Part shown: positions 6,804 through 14,889 of the stretch, in pieces
How the letters are laid out: the number at the start of each line of letters is the position of its first letter
Numbering within the stretch: position 1 is the stretch's first letter
Source: an uncultured Bacteroidales bacterium
GTDB lineage: Bacteria > Bacteroidota > Bacteroidia > Bacteroidales > Muribaculaceae
Length of the DNA stretch: 44,452 nucleotides
NCBI GenBank assembly: GCA_947072905.1
Contig: CAMTKF010000019.1
Location: forward strand, 1-44,452
Direction: 5' to 3'
The notes under the pieces: model-generated
What the model saw: only the letters and a program-made list of their open reading frames with translations
What the model was told of the DNA's origin: nothing
The model's database searches: none
Position numbers and translations under genes: made by a program

Positions 6804-8648
6804 ATGAAACACGAAAAGTCTGAAGCCCTGCGCGAGAAAATCTCGTTTCTGCCCGATACGCCCGGCGTGTACACATATTACGACGCCGAGGGTACGGTGA
6901 TCTATGTAGGCAAGGCCAAGAACCTGAAGCGCCGCGTGTCGTCGTACTTCAACCGCACCCACGATGTGCTTCGCACCAATGTGCTCGTGCGAAACATTGC
7001 CGACATGAGCTATATTGTGGTGCCTACCGAGCAGGATGCACTCAACCTTGAGAATGCCATGATCAAGGAATACAAGCCGCGCTACAATGTATTGCTCAAG
7101 GACGATAAATCTTATCCCTGGATAGCTGTTACCGATGAGCTGTATCCGCGTGTATTCCTAACCCGCCATCACATAAAGGACGGCTCAAAATACTACGGTC
7201 CGTATACCAACGTGGGGGTGGCGCGCACCATGATAGAGCTGATACGCGAGTTGTATCCGCTGCGCACTTGCCGTCTGCCCATTACGCCCGAATATCTGGC
7301 CAAGGACTCCGGACACCTTTGTCTGCAATATCACATACACCGCTGCCGCGGCTGCTGCAAGGGTCTTATCTCGCCCGAGAAATACCGCGACTACATAGAC
7401 CACGTGAAGCAGATACTGAGAGGGGAGACCGGCGAACTGCTCACTTATCTGAGGAACGAAATGGCGCGACTGGCCGAAAACCTCGAATTCGAGGCCGCAC
7501 AGGAACTGAAAGAACGCTACAAGCTGCTCGAAAACTATCGCTCCAAGAGTGTGATCGTGAGCCAGACAATACAGGATATCGACGTTTTCGGTATAAACGG
7601 TGCCGACGACGACCCCGAGGTGTATATCAACTACATGCACGTGCGCCACGGCGCTGTGGTGCGCTCGGTGACTCTGCGCTACAAGCGTTCGCTCAGCGAG
7701 AGCGCCGGCGAGCTGCTGGGCTACGCCATGGCTGAAATCAAGGAAACCCTTGGTGTACGCTACGACGAGGTGGTGGTGGCCGCCGTGCCCGAGGTGGAGA
7801 TGCCCGAGGTTACATTCACCGTGCCGCGCCGAGGCGACAAGGCAAAGCTGCTCGAAGTATCGCAGCGCAATGCTCACCAGGCTCGTGTAGACGACCTAAA
7901 GCACATTGCCAAACATCATCCCGAACAGCGGCTCGAAAAGACGCTCGAACGCCTTAAATCCGACTTCCGCCTGTCCGAACTGCCGCGCCACATAGAGTGC
8001 TTCGACAACTCGAATATACAGGGCACAAATCCGGTGGCATCGTGCGTGGTTTTCAAAAATGCCAAGCCCTCAAAGCGCGATTACCGCCATTTCAATATCA
8101 AGACAGTCGAAGGCCCCGACGACTTTGCCTCGATGCGCGAGGTGCTTACCCGACGCTATACACGCCTGATGCAGGAGGGGCAGGAGCTGCCGCAGCTCAT
8201 AGTGGTCGACGGTGGCAAAGGACAGCTCTCGGCAGCCGTAGAGGCGCTTGAATCAATAGGCCTCAGGGGCAAAATCGCTGTGGTTGGCATTGCAAAACGA
8301 CTTGAGGAAATATACTTCCCCGGCGACTCCGTGCCGCTGTATATCGACAAGAACAGCGAGTCGCTGCGCATAGTACAGCACCTGCGCGACGAGGCCCACC
8401 GCTTCGGTATCACCCACCATCGCGACCGCCGTTCAAAGTCGGCTCTGGTGAGCGGACTGGACGGAATAAAGGGAATAGGCGAAAAGACAAAGACCGCCTT
8501 ACTTCAGCATTTCAAGTCGGTGAAGCGCATACGCGAGGCCAACCCGCAGGACATTATCAGCCTTATCGGTCCGGCCAAGGCAAAGCTCGTAATCGAAGGC
8601 CTTATCGACCAAAACAACAATAAACAGGAAGAAATCGCAAAACAATGA
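6804..8648 (+). CDS. uvrC: Excinuclease ABC subunit UvrC
   Basis: 614-residue nuclease of nucleotide-excision repair, making the 3' and 5' incisions around lesions bound by UvrB. Domain order is complete: GIY-YIG nuclease (GVYTYYDAEGTVIYVGKAK, about 20-38), a Cys-containing segment (CLQYHIHRCRGCCKG), the UVR UvrB-interaction helix pair (about 215-245), the RNase H-like endonuclease (ECFDNSNIQGTNPVASCVVF) and a C-terminal helix-hairpin-helix (GIKGIGEKTKTALLQHF). Length is normal. Its last four bases overlap dtd (ATGA), indicating a coupled pair. Confidence 0.97.
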   Translation: MKHEKSEALREKISFLPDTPGVYTYYDAEGTVIYVGKAKNLKRRVSSYFNRTHDVLRTNVLVRNIADMSYIVVPTEQDALNLENAMIKEYKPRYNVLLKDDKSYPWIAVTDELYPRVFLTRHHIKDGSKYYGPYTNVGVARTMIELIRELYPLRTCRLPITPEYLAKDSGHLCLQYHIHRCRGCCKGLISPEKYRDYIDHVKQILRGETGELLTYLRNEMARLAENLEFEAAQELKERYKLLENYRSKSVIVSQTIQDIDVFGINGADDDPEVYINYMHVRHGAVVRSVTLRYKRSLSESAGELLGYAMAEIKETLGVRYDEVVVAAVPEVEMPEVTFTVPRRGDKAKLLEVSQRNAHQARVDDLKHIAKHHPEQRLEKTLERLKSDFRLSELPRHIECFDNSNIQGTNPVASCVVFKNAKPSKRDYRHFNIKTVEGPDDFASMREVLTRRYTRLMQEGQELPQLIVVDGGKGQLSAAVEALESIGLRGKIAVVGIAKRLEEIYFPGDSVPLYIDKNSESLRIVQHLRDEAHRFGITHHRDRRSKSALVSGLDGIKGIGEKTKTALLQHFKSVKRIREANPQDIISLIGPAKAKLVIEGLIDQNNNKQEEIAKQ

Positions 8649-9097
8649 GAATAGTAATACAACGTGTGAGCTCGGCATCAGTAAGTGTCGACGGCACTCT
8701 TATTTCTGAAATAGGGCAGGGACTGCTGGTGCTTGTTGGAGTGGAAAACGGCGACACCGACGACGACTGCCGTTGGCTGGCCGCCAAGACCGCAGCCCTG
8801 CGTATTTTTGACGATGAAAACGGAGTAATGAACAAATCTGTTGTCGATGTCGGCGGCCGGATACTCGCTGTGAGCCAGTTCACGCTCACGGCCTCGACGC
8901 GCAAGGGCAACCGTCCGTCGTACATCCGTGCGGCCGGCCACGAACTTGCCACACGGCTCTACGAAATGTATGTGGCCGAAACATCACGCCTGCTGCAACG
9001 CGACACCCTCACGGGCCGCTTCGGAGCCGACATGCAGGTGGCCCTCACCAATTCAGGCCCGGTGACAATAATCATTGATTCGCGTCTGCGCGAGTAG
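8645..9097 (+). CDS. dtd: D-aminoacyl-tRNA deacylase
   Basis: 150-residue proofreading enzyme that hydrolyses D-amino acids mischarged on tRNA. Both active-site motifs are present: SQFTLTASTRKGNRPS and the Gly-cisPro motif TNSGPVTIIID near the C terminus. It starts MRIVIQRVSSASVSVDG, as usual for the family. It overlaps uvrC by 4 bases and runs 26 bases into the 3' end of the convergent membrane-protein gene. Confidence 0.96.
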   Translation: MRIVIQRVSSASVSVDGTLISEIGQGLLVLVGVENGDTDDDCRWLAAKTAALRIFDDENGVMNKSVVDVGGRILAVSQFTLTASTRKGNRPSYIRAAGHELATRLYEMYVAETSRLLQRDTLTGRFGADMQVALTNSGPVTIIIDSRLRE

Positions 9098-9461
9098 CTT
9101 CCGCCTTGCGTTGGGTACAATTGATAATGCACAGTATAAAATCAATCATCAGAATTGCCAGCATTATGATGAATAGCGGCGAGATTTCCGGCTGCTCCTT
9201 GAAGTAGCCGTATACAAAACCTGCTATCATCACAGAGTCAAGAACCAGTCCTCCGGCGGGGAAACGTATGCCGTCGCGGGCCTGGATGAATGGCCTGACG
9301 CTCTTGTCAAGCATAGCCATTACAAAGGCAATCGCAAATATAGACATGACGATTGCAGCGATGATCGACTCGGGCAATATCATTATTCCCATAGTGACGA
9401 ATAACAGTACAACCGCCACTTTCTCAACGAAAACTAAAATACTTTTCACTCTGTCCAACAT
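9072..9461 (-). CDS. Small membrane protein of unknown function
   Basis: 129 residues from the ATG at 9461. I do not recognise a family. Four hydrophobic segments are visible (ILVFVEKVAVVLLFVTMGIMIL, IIAAIVMSIFAIAFVMAML, a short one around GGLVLDSVMIAGFVYGYF, and LFIIMLAILMIDFILCIINC), with charged loops and a polar tail. The frame is open to a GTG at 9545, but a TACTTTTG promoter box (9545-9552) overlaps that codon, so the internal ATG, preceded by an A-rich stretch, is preferred. Its 3' end overlaps dtd by 26 bases on the opposite strand. Confidence 0.6.
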   Translation of the reverse strand: MLDRVKSILVFVEKVAVVLLFVTMGIMILPESIIAAIVMSIFAIAFVMAMLDKSVRPFIQARDGIRFPAGGLVLDSVMIAGFVYGYFKEQPEISPLFIIMLAILMIDFILCIINCTQRKAEATRADANQ

Positions 9462-9544
9462 AAGGTATTTATTTTGATTATACTTGATATATGCGATTGA
9501 GTCCTGAAATCTGTGATTCTCGAACAAATAGAAATTATTCTCCA

Positions 9545-9552
9545 CAAAAGTA
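9545..9552 (-). promoter_or_regulatory. -7 box (TACTTTTG) for the small membrane protein
   Basis: Minus-strand TACTTTTG fits TAnnTTTG and lies about 83 bases upstream of the chosen ATG. Confidence 0.45.
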
Positions 9553-9622
9553 ATAATTTATTCTTGAAAATTGAAAATAAAAGCGCTTTTTTGCTTTAAT
9601 TGGCTGAATTTTCGGGTAATTT

Positions 9623-9653
9623 TTTGTTTTTAGGACTTTATTATTTATCTTTG
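9623..9653 (+). promoter_or_regulatory. Consensus promoter TTTG-N19-TATCTTTG for the DUF2851 gene
   Basis: The -33 TTTG (9623-9626) and -7 TATCTTTG (9646-9653) are spaced by exactly 19 bases. The ATG follows 27 bases after the -7 box. Confidence 0.8.
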
Positions 9654-9679
9654 TTGGTGAATGATAATTGTCTACAGTC

Positions 9680-10975
9680 ATGGCTGCTGAAGCTTTGTTG
9701 CAATACCTGTGGGAGCACAGGCTGTGGGTCTACGGTTCGCTCAAAACTGTAGACGGGGTGCCTGTGAGAGTTATCGACCAGGGCCGGCGCAACAACGATG
9801 CCGGGCCCGACTTTTTCAACGCCAAGGTTGATATAGGCGGCCAGGAATGGGCCGGAAATGTTGAGATACATGTGCGCGCATCCGACTGGCACCGACACCA
9901 TCACGGCGACGACCGCAGCTACGACTCGGTGGTGCTGCACGTGGTGGGCGAGAGTGACTGCCGCATCAGCCGTCCCGACGGATGCCTGATTCCGCAGATA
10001 GAATTGCCCTGGGATGCCGACTTCAACTTCCGTTACAATGCCATGGTCAACAATACTGTCGACCGCCCGGCATGTGCCCGCGAGCTGTCAAAGCTCAATC
10101 CCATATACATCACCGATTGGCTCACCTGCCTGGGGCACGAACGCCTCTATGAAAAAGTGGAGAGGGTAAATACCGCCCTCGAGCGACTGAACGGCGACTG
10201 GCAGGCCTCGGCCTACGTGGTCATAGCCCGCGCGCTGGGATTCTCTACCAATTCCGATGCCTTCGAGCGGCTGGCATACGCCACGCCGCTGCGCTGTCTT
10301 CTTAAGCACCGCTCCGACCGCCGGCTGGTGGAGGCGGCTCTGTTCGGGCAGGCCGGATTTCTCGACGAGCCTTCAAAAGACCCCGACGATGCCGACTATA
10401 TGCGGCAGATGCGCGAGGACTATGCGTTCATGCGCGTAAAATACAATTTAGAGCGCCCTGAGCCGCTCGGATGGCGCATGGCAAGGATGCGTCCGCCCAA
10501 CTTCCCGCATCGCCGTATAGCGGCTCTTGTGGCCCTTGTTCTCGACGGTTTCGTGCCGGGGCGTGCATTCTCGCACGTGAGCGACGAGCGTTCGGCCCGC
10601 GAGCTGTTTGATGTGAGTATAGGCGGATATTGGATAAACCACTATAACTTCGGCAGCACATCGGCCTACGCGCCCAGGGCATTCAGCCCCGACTCGGTGA
10701 CATCGCTCCTCATCAACGCCGTGGTGCCACTGCTGTATGCCTACGGGCTGTATTATGGCAACGACGCCAAGACCGAGACCGCCCTGCACATACTGCAGTC
10801 GTTGCCGCCCGAGCGCAATTCGCTCACACGCATATTCACCGACCTTGGAGTGCCATGCGACGACGCATTCACATCTCAGGCCCTGATACAGCTGCGGCGC
10901 GCCTATTGCGAGCCGCGCAAGTGCCTGTACTGCCGTTTGGGCCACCGCTTCCTCGCAGCCAAGGTGAAACCGTAA
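9680..10975 (+). CDS. DUF2851 family protein
   Basis: 431-residue cytoplasmic protein of a family almost confined to Bacteroidota and of unknown function. It opens MAAEALLQYLWEHRLW, the usual family start, which decides for the ATG at 9680 over the in-frame TTG at 9668. The conserved core follows: NDAGPDFFNAKVDIGGQEWAG, then NVEIHVRASDWHRHHHGDD with its His-rich cluster, then YDSVVLHVV. The acidic and His residues around GPDFFNA...EIH could form a metal site; a nuclease-like role has been suggested for such arrangements, but I infer nothing firm. Its C terminus has a CLYCRLG motif. GH43 starts 35 bases downstream. Confidence 0.85.
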   Translation: MAAEALLQYLWEHRLWVYGSLKTVDGVPVRVIDQGRRNNDAGPDFFNAKVDIGGQEWAGNVEIHVRASDWHRHHHGDDRSYDSVVLHVVGESDCRISRPDGCLIPQIELPWDADFNFRYNAMVNNTVDRPACARELSKLNPIYITDWLTCLGHERLYEKVERVNTALERLNGDWQASAYVVIARALGFSTNSDAFERLAYATPLRCLLKHRSDRRLVEAALFGQAGFLDEPSKDPDDADYMRQMREDYAFMRVKYNLERPEPLGWRMARMRPPNFPHRRIAALVALVLDGFVPGRAFSHVSDERSARELFDVSIGGYWINHYNFGSTSAYAPRAFSPDSVTSLLINAVVPLLYAYGLYYGNDAKTETALHILQSLPPERNSLTRIFTDLGVPCDDAFTSQALIQLRRAYCEPRKCLYCRLGHRFLAAKVKP

Positions 10976-11010
10976 GACACATCACATACGTTAAATCCAA
11001 TAAATGATAT

Positions 11011-12057
11011 ATGAAAAAACTATTGATTTCAGCCGCATTGCTGCCGGTCATGATGTATGCCGGAAATAATGCCGGCACCGACCCTATGGACGCTTATCTG
11101 ATGGTGTATCACAAAGATCAGGACCACGGGCTGCACATGGCCGTGAGCCGCGACGGATACACATGGACTGCACTCAACGACGATAAACCCGTGATAGCCG
11201 GCGATACCATTGCCGAGCAGCACGGCATACGCGACCCTCACATTTTCCGAGGTCCCGACGGCGCATTCTATCTGGCCATGACCGACCTGCACGTATTCGG
11301 CCGCCGCGACGGCATACGCGACACCGAGTGGGAACGCGACGGCAAGAAATACGGCTGGGGCAACAACCGCGGCCTGGTGCTGATGAAGAGCAACGACCTT
11401 ATCAACTGGACACGCACCAACCTCGACTTCACCAAGCTGCCCGCTCAGCCCGATATGGATTGGAGCGAGGTAGGCTGTGTTTGGGCGCCCGAGACCGTGT
11501 ACGACGAGCAGCAGGGCAAGCTCATGGTGCACTTCACCACCCGGCAGGGAGTAGACAAAAACATGATTTACTATGCCTACGTCAACGACGACTTCAACGC
11601 TCTCACATCCACACCGCAGCTTCTGGCACAGGCCCCCGACAAGGCTTTCAACATTATCGACTCCGACATTATACGCGTGGGCGACACCTATCACCTTTTC
11701 TACGTGAGCCACGAGAAGGGTGCCACTCCCAAGCACGCATCATCGGCCAATCTTACCGGCCCCTATACCTTCGACGAGCATTATCAGGACGGCGAACGCC
11801 AGGGTCACGAGGCTCCCAACTGCTGGCGCCGACTCGGCACCGACACATACGTGGTGATGTTTGACAACTTCCGCCGCAATCCCATGAACTTCGGATTTGT
11901 GGAAACCACCGATTTTGTAAACTATACCCCCATAGGCTACTTCGACGACGAGGGCGCACCCATGAAGCGCACCAACTTCAGCGAACAGAAACACGGCGCC
12001 GTTACGTACATCACCGCCGACGAGCTCACCCGCCTCGAAAAGCACTGGGGCAAGTAA
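11011..12057 (+). CDS. Secreted glycoside hydrolase family 43 protein
   Basis: 348-residue five-bladed beta-propeller glycosidase, likely an arabinofuranosidase- or xylosidase-type enzyme of the periplasm or cell surface. A signal peptide (MKKLLISAALLPVMMYAG) is present. GH43 landmarks: GIRDPHIF (D75, candidate base), WAPETVYDEQQGKLMVHFTT (about 158-177), NIIDSDII (D217/D219, pKa-modulating candidate) and GHEAPNCWR with E267 as the candidate acid. It follows the DUF2851 gene closely and converges on GH31 across repeat element B. Subfamily and exact substrate are not assignable by eye. Confidence 0.85.
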   Translation: MKKLLISAALLPVMMYAGNNAGTDPMDAYLMVYHKDQDHGLHMAVSRDGYTWTALNDDKPVIAGDTIAEQHGIRDPHIFRGPDGAFYLAMTDLHVFGRRDGIRDTEWERDGKKYGWGNNRGLVLMKSNDLINWTRTNLDFTKLPAQPDMDWSEVGCVWAPETVYDEQQGKLMVHFTTRQGVDKNMIYYAYVNDDFNALTSTPQLLAQAPDKAFNIIDSDIIRVGDTYHLFYVSHEKGATPKHASSANLTGPYTFDEHYQDGERQGHEAPNCWRRLGTDTYVVMFDNFRRNPMNFGFVETTDFVNYTPIGYFDDEGAPMKRTNFSEQKHGAVTYITADELTRLEKHWGK

Positions 12058-12093
12058 CCAGTATGTAAAGGTGTTGTAGAACCTCACTCCCGG

Positions 12094-12349
12094 AATATGG
12101 CATCCGAAGGAAGCCTGTGAGCTAGTAACCGGGTATGCACGCGCGTAGGTATAACCGAAGCGCAGGGCATGCCCGGTTACCGTATAAAAAAGTAAAGGCA
12201 TTCGCAGAAAGCCGATTATAAAGGCACCAACCTAAATAGACGGCTTTCTACGAATGCCTTCGGTTTGGGCGGTGCCTTTCCGGGCATGCCCTCCCTACGG
12301 TCGTGCATACCCGGTTACTAGCTTACAGGCTTCCTTCGGAAGCCATATT
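12094..12349 (+). repeat. Nested-palindrome repeat element, copy B (complete)
   Basis: This is the complete reference copy of the family. Its outer arms of roughly 47 bp are near-perfect inverted repeats, running inward from AATATGGCATCCGAAGG on the left and the complement of CTTCCTTCGGAAGCCATATT on the right. Inside them are two CCGGG..CCCGG hairpins and a central hairpin (GGCATTCGCAGAAAGCCG / CGGCTTTCTACGAATGCC). It sits between the convergent GH43 and GH31 genes and probably acts as a two-way terminator. Beyond it, GTTGTAGAACCTCA (12073-12086) and TGAGGTTCTGCAAC (12412-12425) form a further outer inverted pair. Copy A is followed at 302-314 by TTGCAGAACCTCA. Confidence 0.85.
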
Positions 12350-12433
12350 GCTGATAGCCAAGGTATTATATTATCGATTATCCAATTAAGTAAGCATTGG
12401 AACAACCGACATGAGGTTCTGCAACAGCCACGA

Positions 12434-14776
12434 TCAGAATTTCACTGTGGTTGCCTTGCCGTTGTAGCTTACGGTGCGTGTGGCTTTGGCAGGGATATGG
12501 CCTGATTTTGTGTTCTTATCCACGAGTGTCACTCTGAACTTGCGGTTCTTCAACATTCCGGGGAAGTTGCCCTCGCGGGTTCCTATGGTCAGCTTCTTCG
12601 CGGCATCGTCCCAGTCAAAACGGATAGTGGAGTATGCGCCCTTCTCGTAGTTGTAATTATCGTTTTCATCCTCATAAAGGGTGAATGTTCCGTCGGCTCC
12701 GGGATACACACGTATTTCAAGGTCGTTCCATGGCTTTTCGGTGGAATACTGAACATCTGGGCCAAAGGGCATGATGCTGCCGGCCCTCACGTACAGGGGT
12801 ATGATATCTACCGGAGTGGCTTTCTTCACAGTCAGGCCGCCGTCGTGCTTCTCATTGGTCCAGAAGTCCCACCATGCGGCGCCTTCGGGCAGATATACAT
12901 CCCAGGTGTCGGCACCGGCCTCTGTCACCGGGCACACCAGCATGCTCTTGCCGAACATGTATTCGCCGCCCTTGTCGTAGACATTCTTGTCGGAGGTGAA
13001 GTCTATCATCAGCGGACGTATAAACAGGTCGTCGTTGGCCGAAACGTTCCACGATGTGCTGTAGATATAGGGGAGCAGGCGATAGCGCAGTTTTATCATT
13101 TTTTCCTGAGCGTCGAAGGCTGCCTCGCCCCGTTTGCCGAAATTCCATATCTCGCGGGGTACGGCCAGGCCGTGCGAACGCATCATGGGCGAGAATGTGC
13201 CGAATTGCATCCAGCGCGTATACAGCTCGGGATAACCTTCCTTCATATTGCCCTTGTCGTCGCGCCAGTTGTAGGCGAAGTAGCCGCCTATGTCGCTGTT
13301 CCAGTTGGGAATACCCATCAGCGCGTAGTTCTGTGCGGCAGGTATGTGATTGCGCAGGCTCTCCCATGTAGACTGCACGTCGCCGCTCCATGTATTTGAG
13401 CCGTAGCGCTGCTGGCCTATGAAGCCCGAGCGGGTAAGAATCACCACTCGCTTGTCGGTCGATTTAGCCTTCTGGTGCGAGGCAATGCCCTTGTTGTGCA
13501 TCAGCGAATAGGCATTTTTCACGTTGCGGTAAGTGCCTTCAGATGTGGGTATGTAATAGTCTTTCTGCTTAACGTTGATATGGTCGGGTTCGGTAGAGTC
13601 AAGCCACCATCCGTCGTTGCCTATAGCGCTGAAAAGGCCCTTGTCGAGGTATTTCCAGTATATGTCGCGGGCCTCGTCGCTGTAAACGTCGTAGGGATGC
13701 GCACCGCTCTTGGGTGGCCAGGTATCAAAGGGGAAAATATAACCCTTTGAATCCAATTCCTGATACTGCGCTGTCTTGGGGCCGAATCCGGGCCATGCCA
13801 CAATCATCAGTTTGCCGTTGAGGTCATGAATCTCGTCGGTCATGGCCTTGGGGTCGGGGAATCTCAGCCGGTCGAAACTGTGCGAGTTCCATGCGCTGTC
13901 GGTGTGATTGTATTCGGGCCAGTAGCGCCAGTCGAGCACCATGCAGTCAACGGGCACCTTAAGGTCGCGGAATTTTTTAAGAGCGCCCAGCAGTTCGTCC
14001 GAGTTGTTGTACTGGCACCACGACTGGAAGAATCCGTAGGCCCACAGCGGCAGCATGGGAGCCTTGCCCGTGAGTGTGCGCAGGTTTGAGACAGTGCCTG
14101 CCGGAGTCTTGCCGTAGATGAAGTAATAATCGAGTTTATCGCCCAGGGCGGTGTACGACAAATCCTGCGGAGTGTCCACAAAGTCAGAGATGGAATAATT
14201 GTCCCAGTACACGGCATAGCCCTTGGTGGGAGAGATGAAGTAGGGCGAATACGTAAACATATTCTCGTTCTGCAGATGATACGTGGTATTGCGCCTGTCA
14301 AACTTGCCGTCGATCACCTGGCCTATGCCGTATACAGGCTCGTAAGAGTCGAGCAAGAACGACGACCTCACCTTGTAGGTCGAATCGTTATTTACTGCAT
14401 TGTCAAACGCGAAAGAAGTACCATAATCCTTATCCAGCAGCAGCTCCTCGCCGCCGGGAGTCAGGAAACTGATACCTCCGGTTTTCTCGTTCACCCTTAC
14501 CGAGAGAGAGTCAGACGAATAGGTTACGAATCCTGCCGACTTGGCAACGCTTGTAGCCACCAGTTCCGGCTCTTTTACCACCACCAGGCTCTTGTCTGGC
14601 GCGACGGAATGGCCGGCGGGCGTCTTGGTCACCCTCACTATGTCGGGCGTGATAAAGCGTATGGAAATGTCCATTGACTGGGTCGTAAGCTCCAGCGGTT
14701 CTTGCGTAGCCGCATACGAAGGCAAGCATGCAGCAGCCGCCACAAAAGCGGCAAAGCACTTAAAAGCGGTTTTCAT
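12434..14776 (-). CDS. Glycoside hydrolase family 31 (alpha-glucosidase/alpha-xylosidase type)
   Basis: 780-residue secreted retaining alpha-glycosidase. A signal peptide (MKTAFKCFAAFVAAAACLPSYA) leads into an N-terminal beta-sandwich, then the TIM barrel from about 240. The nucleophile is D393 in DGWWLDSTEPDH and the acid/base is D466 in NTWSGDVQSTW. MVLDWRYWPEYN and RYRLLPYIYS are further family landmarks. The C-terminal beta-domains include GSIMPFGPDVQYS and end in a Ser/Thr-rich beta segment. The NTWSGD context is typical of GH31; xylosidase versus glucosidase cannot be decided. A -7 box lies just upstream. It converges on GH43, which suggests joint use on plant or host glycans (inference). 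Confidence 0.92.
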   Translation of the reverse strand: MKTAFKCFAAFVAAAACLPSYAATQEPLELTTQSMDISIRFITPDIVRVTKTPAGHSVAPDKSLVVVKEPELVATSVAKSAGFVTYSSDSLSVRVNEKTGGISFLTPGGEELLLDKDYGTSFAFDNAVNNDSTYKVRSSFLLDSYEPVYGIGQVIDGKFDRRNTTYHLQNENMFTYSPYFISPTKGYAVYWDNYSISDFVDTPQDLSYTALGDKLDYYFIYGKTPAGTVSNLRTLTGKAPMLPLWAYGFFQSWCQYNNSDELLGALKKFRDLKVPVDCMVLDWRYWPEYNHTDSAWNSHSFDRLRFPDPKAMTDEIHDLNGKLMIVAWPGFGPKTAQYQELDSKGYIFPFDTWPPKSGAHPYDVYSDEARDIYWKYLDKGLFSAIGNDGWWLDSTEPDHINVKQKDYYIPTSEGTYRNVKNAYSLMHNKGIASHQKAKSTDKRVVILTRSGFIGQQRYGSNTWSGDVQSTWESLRNHIPAAQNYALMGIPNWNSDIGGYFAYNWRDDKGNMKEGYPELYTRWMQFGTFSPMMRSHGLAVPREIWNFGKRGEAAFDAQEKMIKLRYRLLPYIYSTSWNVSANDDLFIRPLMIDFTSDKNVYDKGGEYMFGKSMLVCPVTEAGADTWDVYLPEGAAWWDFWTNEKHDGGLTVKKATPVDIIPLYVRAGSIMPFGPDVQYSTEKPWNDLEIRVYPGADGTFTLYEDENDNYNYEKGAYSTIRFDWDDAAKKLTIGTREGNFPGMLKNRKFRVTLVDKNTKSGHIPAKATRTVSYNGKATTVKF

Positions 14777-14802
14777 GGTATTACATATTACAGATTTCTA
14801 TG

Positions 14803-14810
14803 CAAAGATA
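14803..14810 (-). promoter_or_regulatory. -7 box (TATCTTTG) for the GH31 gene
   Basis: Minus-strand TATCTTTG with a GTTG about 17 bases further upstream. The ATG follows 26 bases after the box. Confidence 0.65.
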
Positions 14811-14889
14811 ACCCGATTTTAACATTCCAACGCCCCGATTTATGTTAAATTAATCAAAACCCCACAACCACTACATCTGCCATATTTAT

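Noticed and set aside
12434-14776. Lipoprotein signal in the GH31 protein
   Set aside because: The Cys in AAAACLPSYA lacks the Leu at -3 expected for a lipobox; a signal peptidase I site after SYA fits better.
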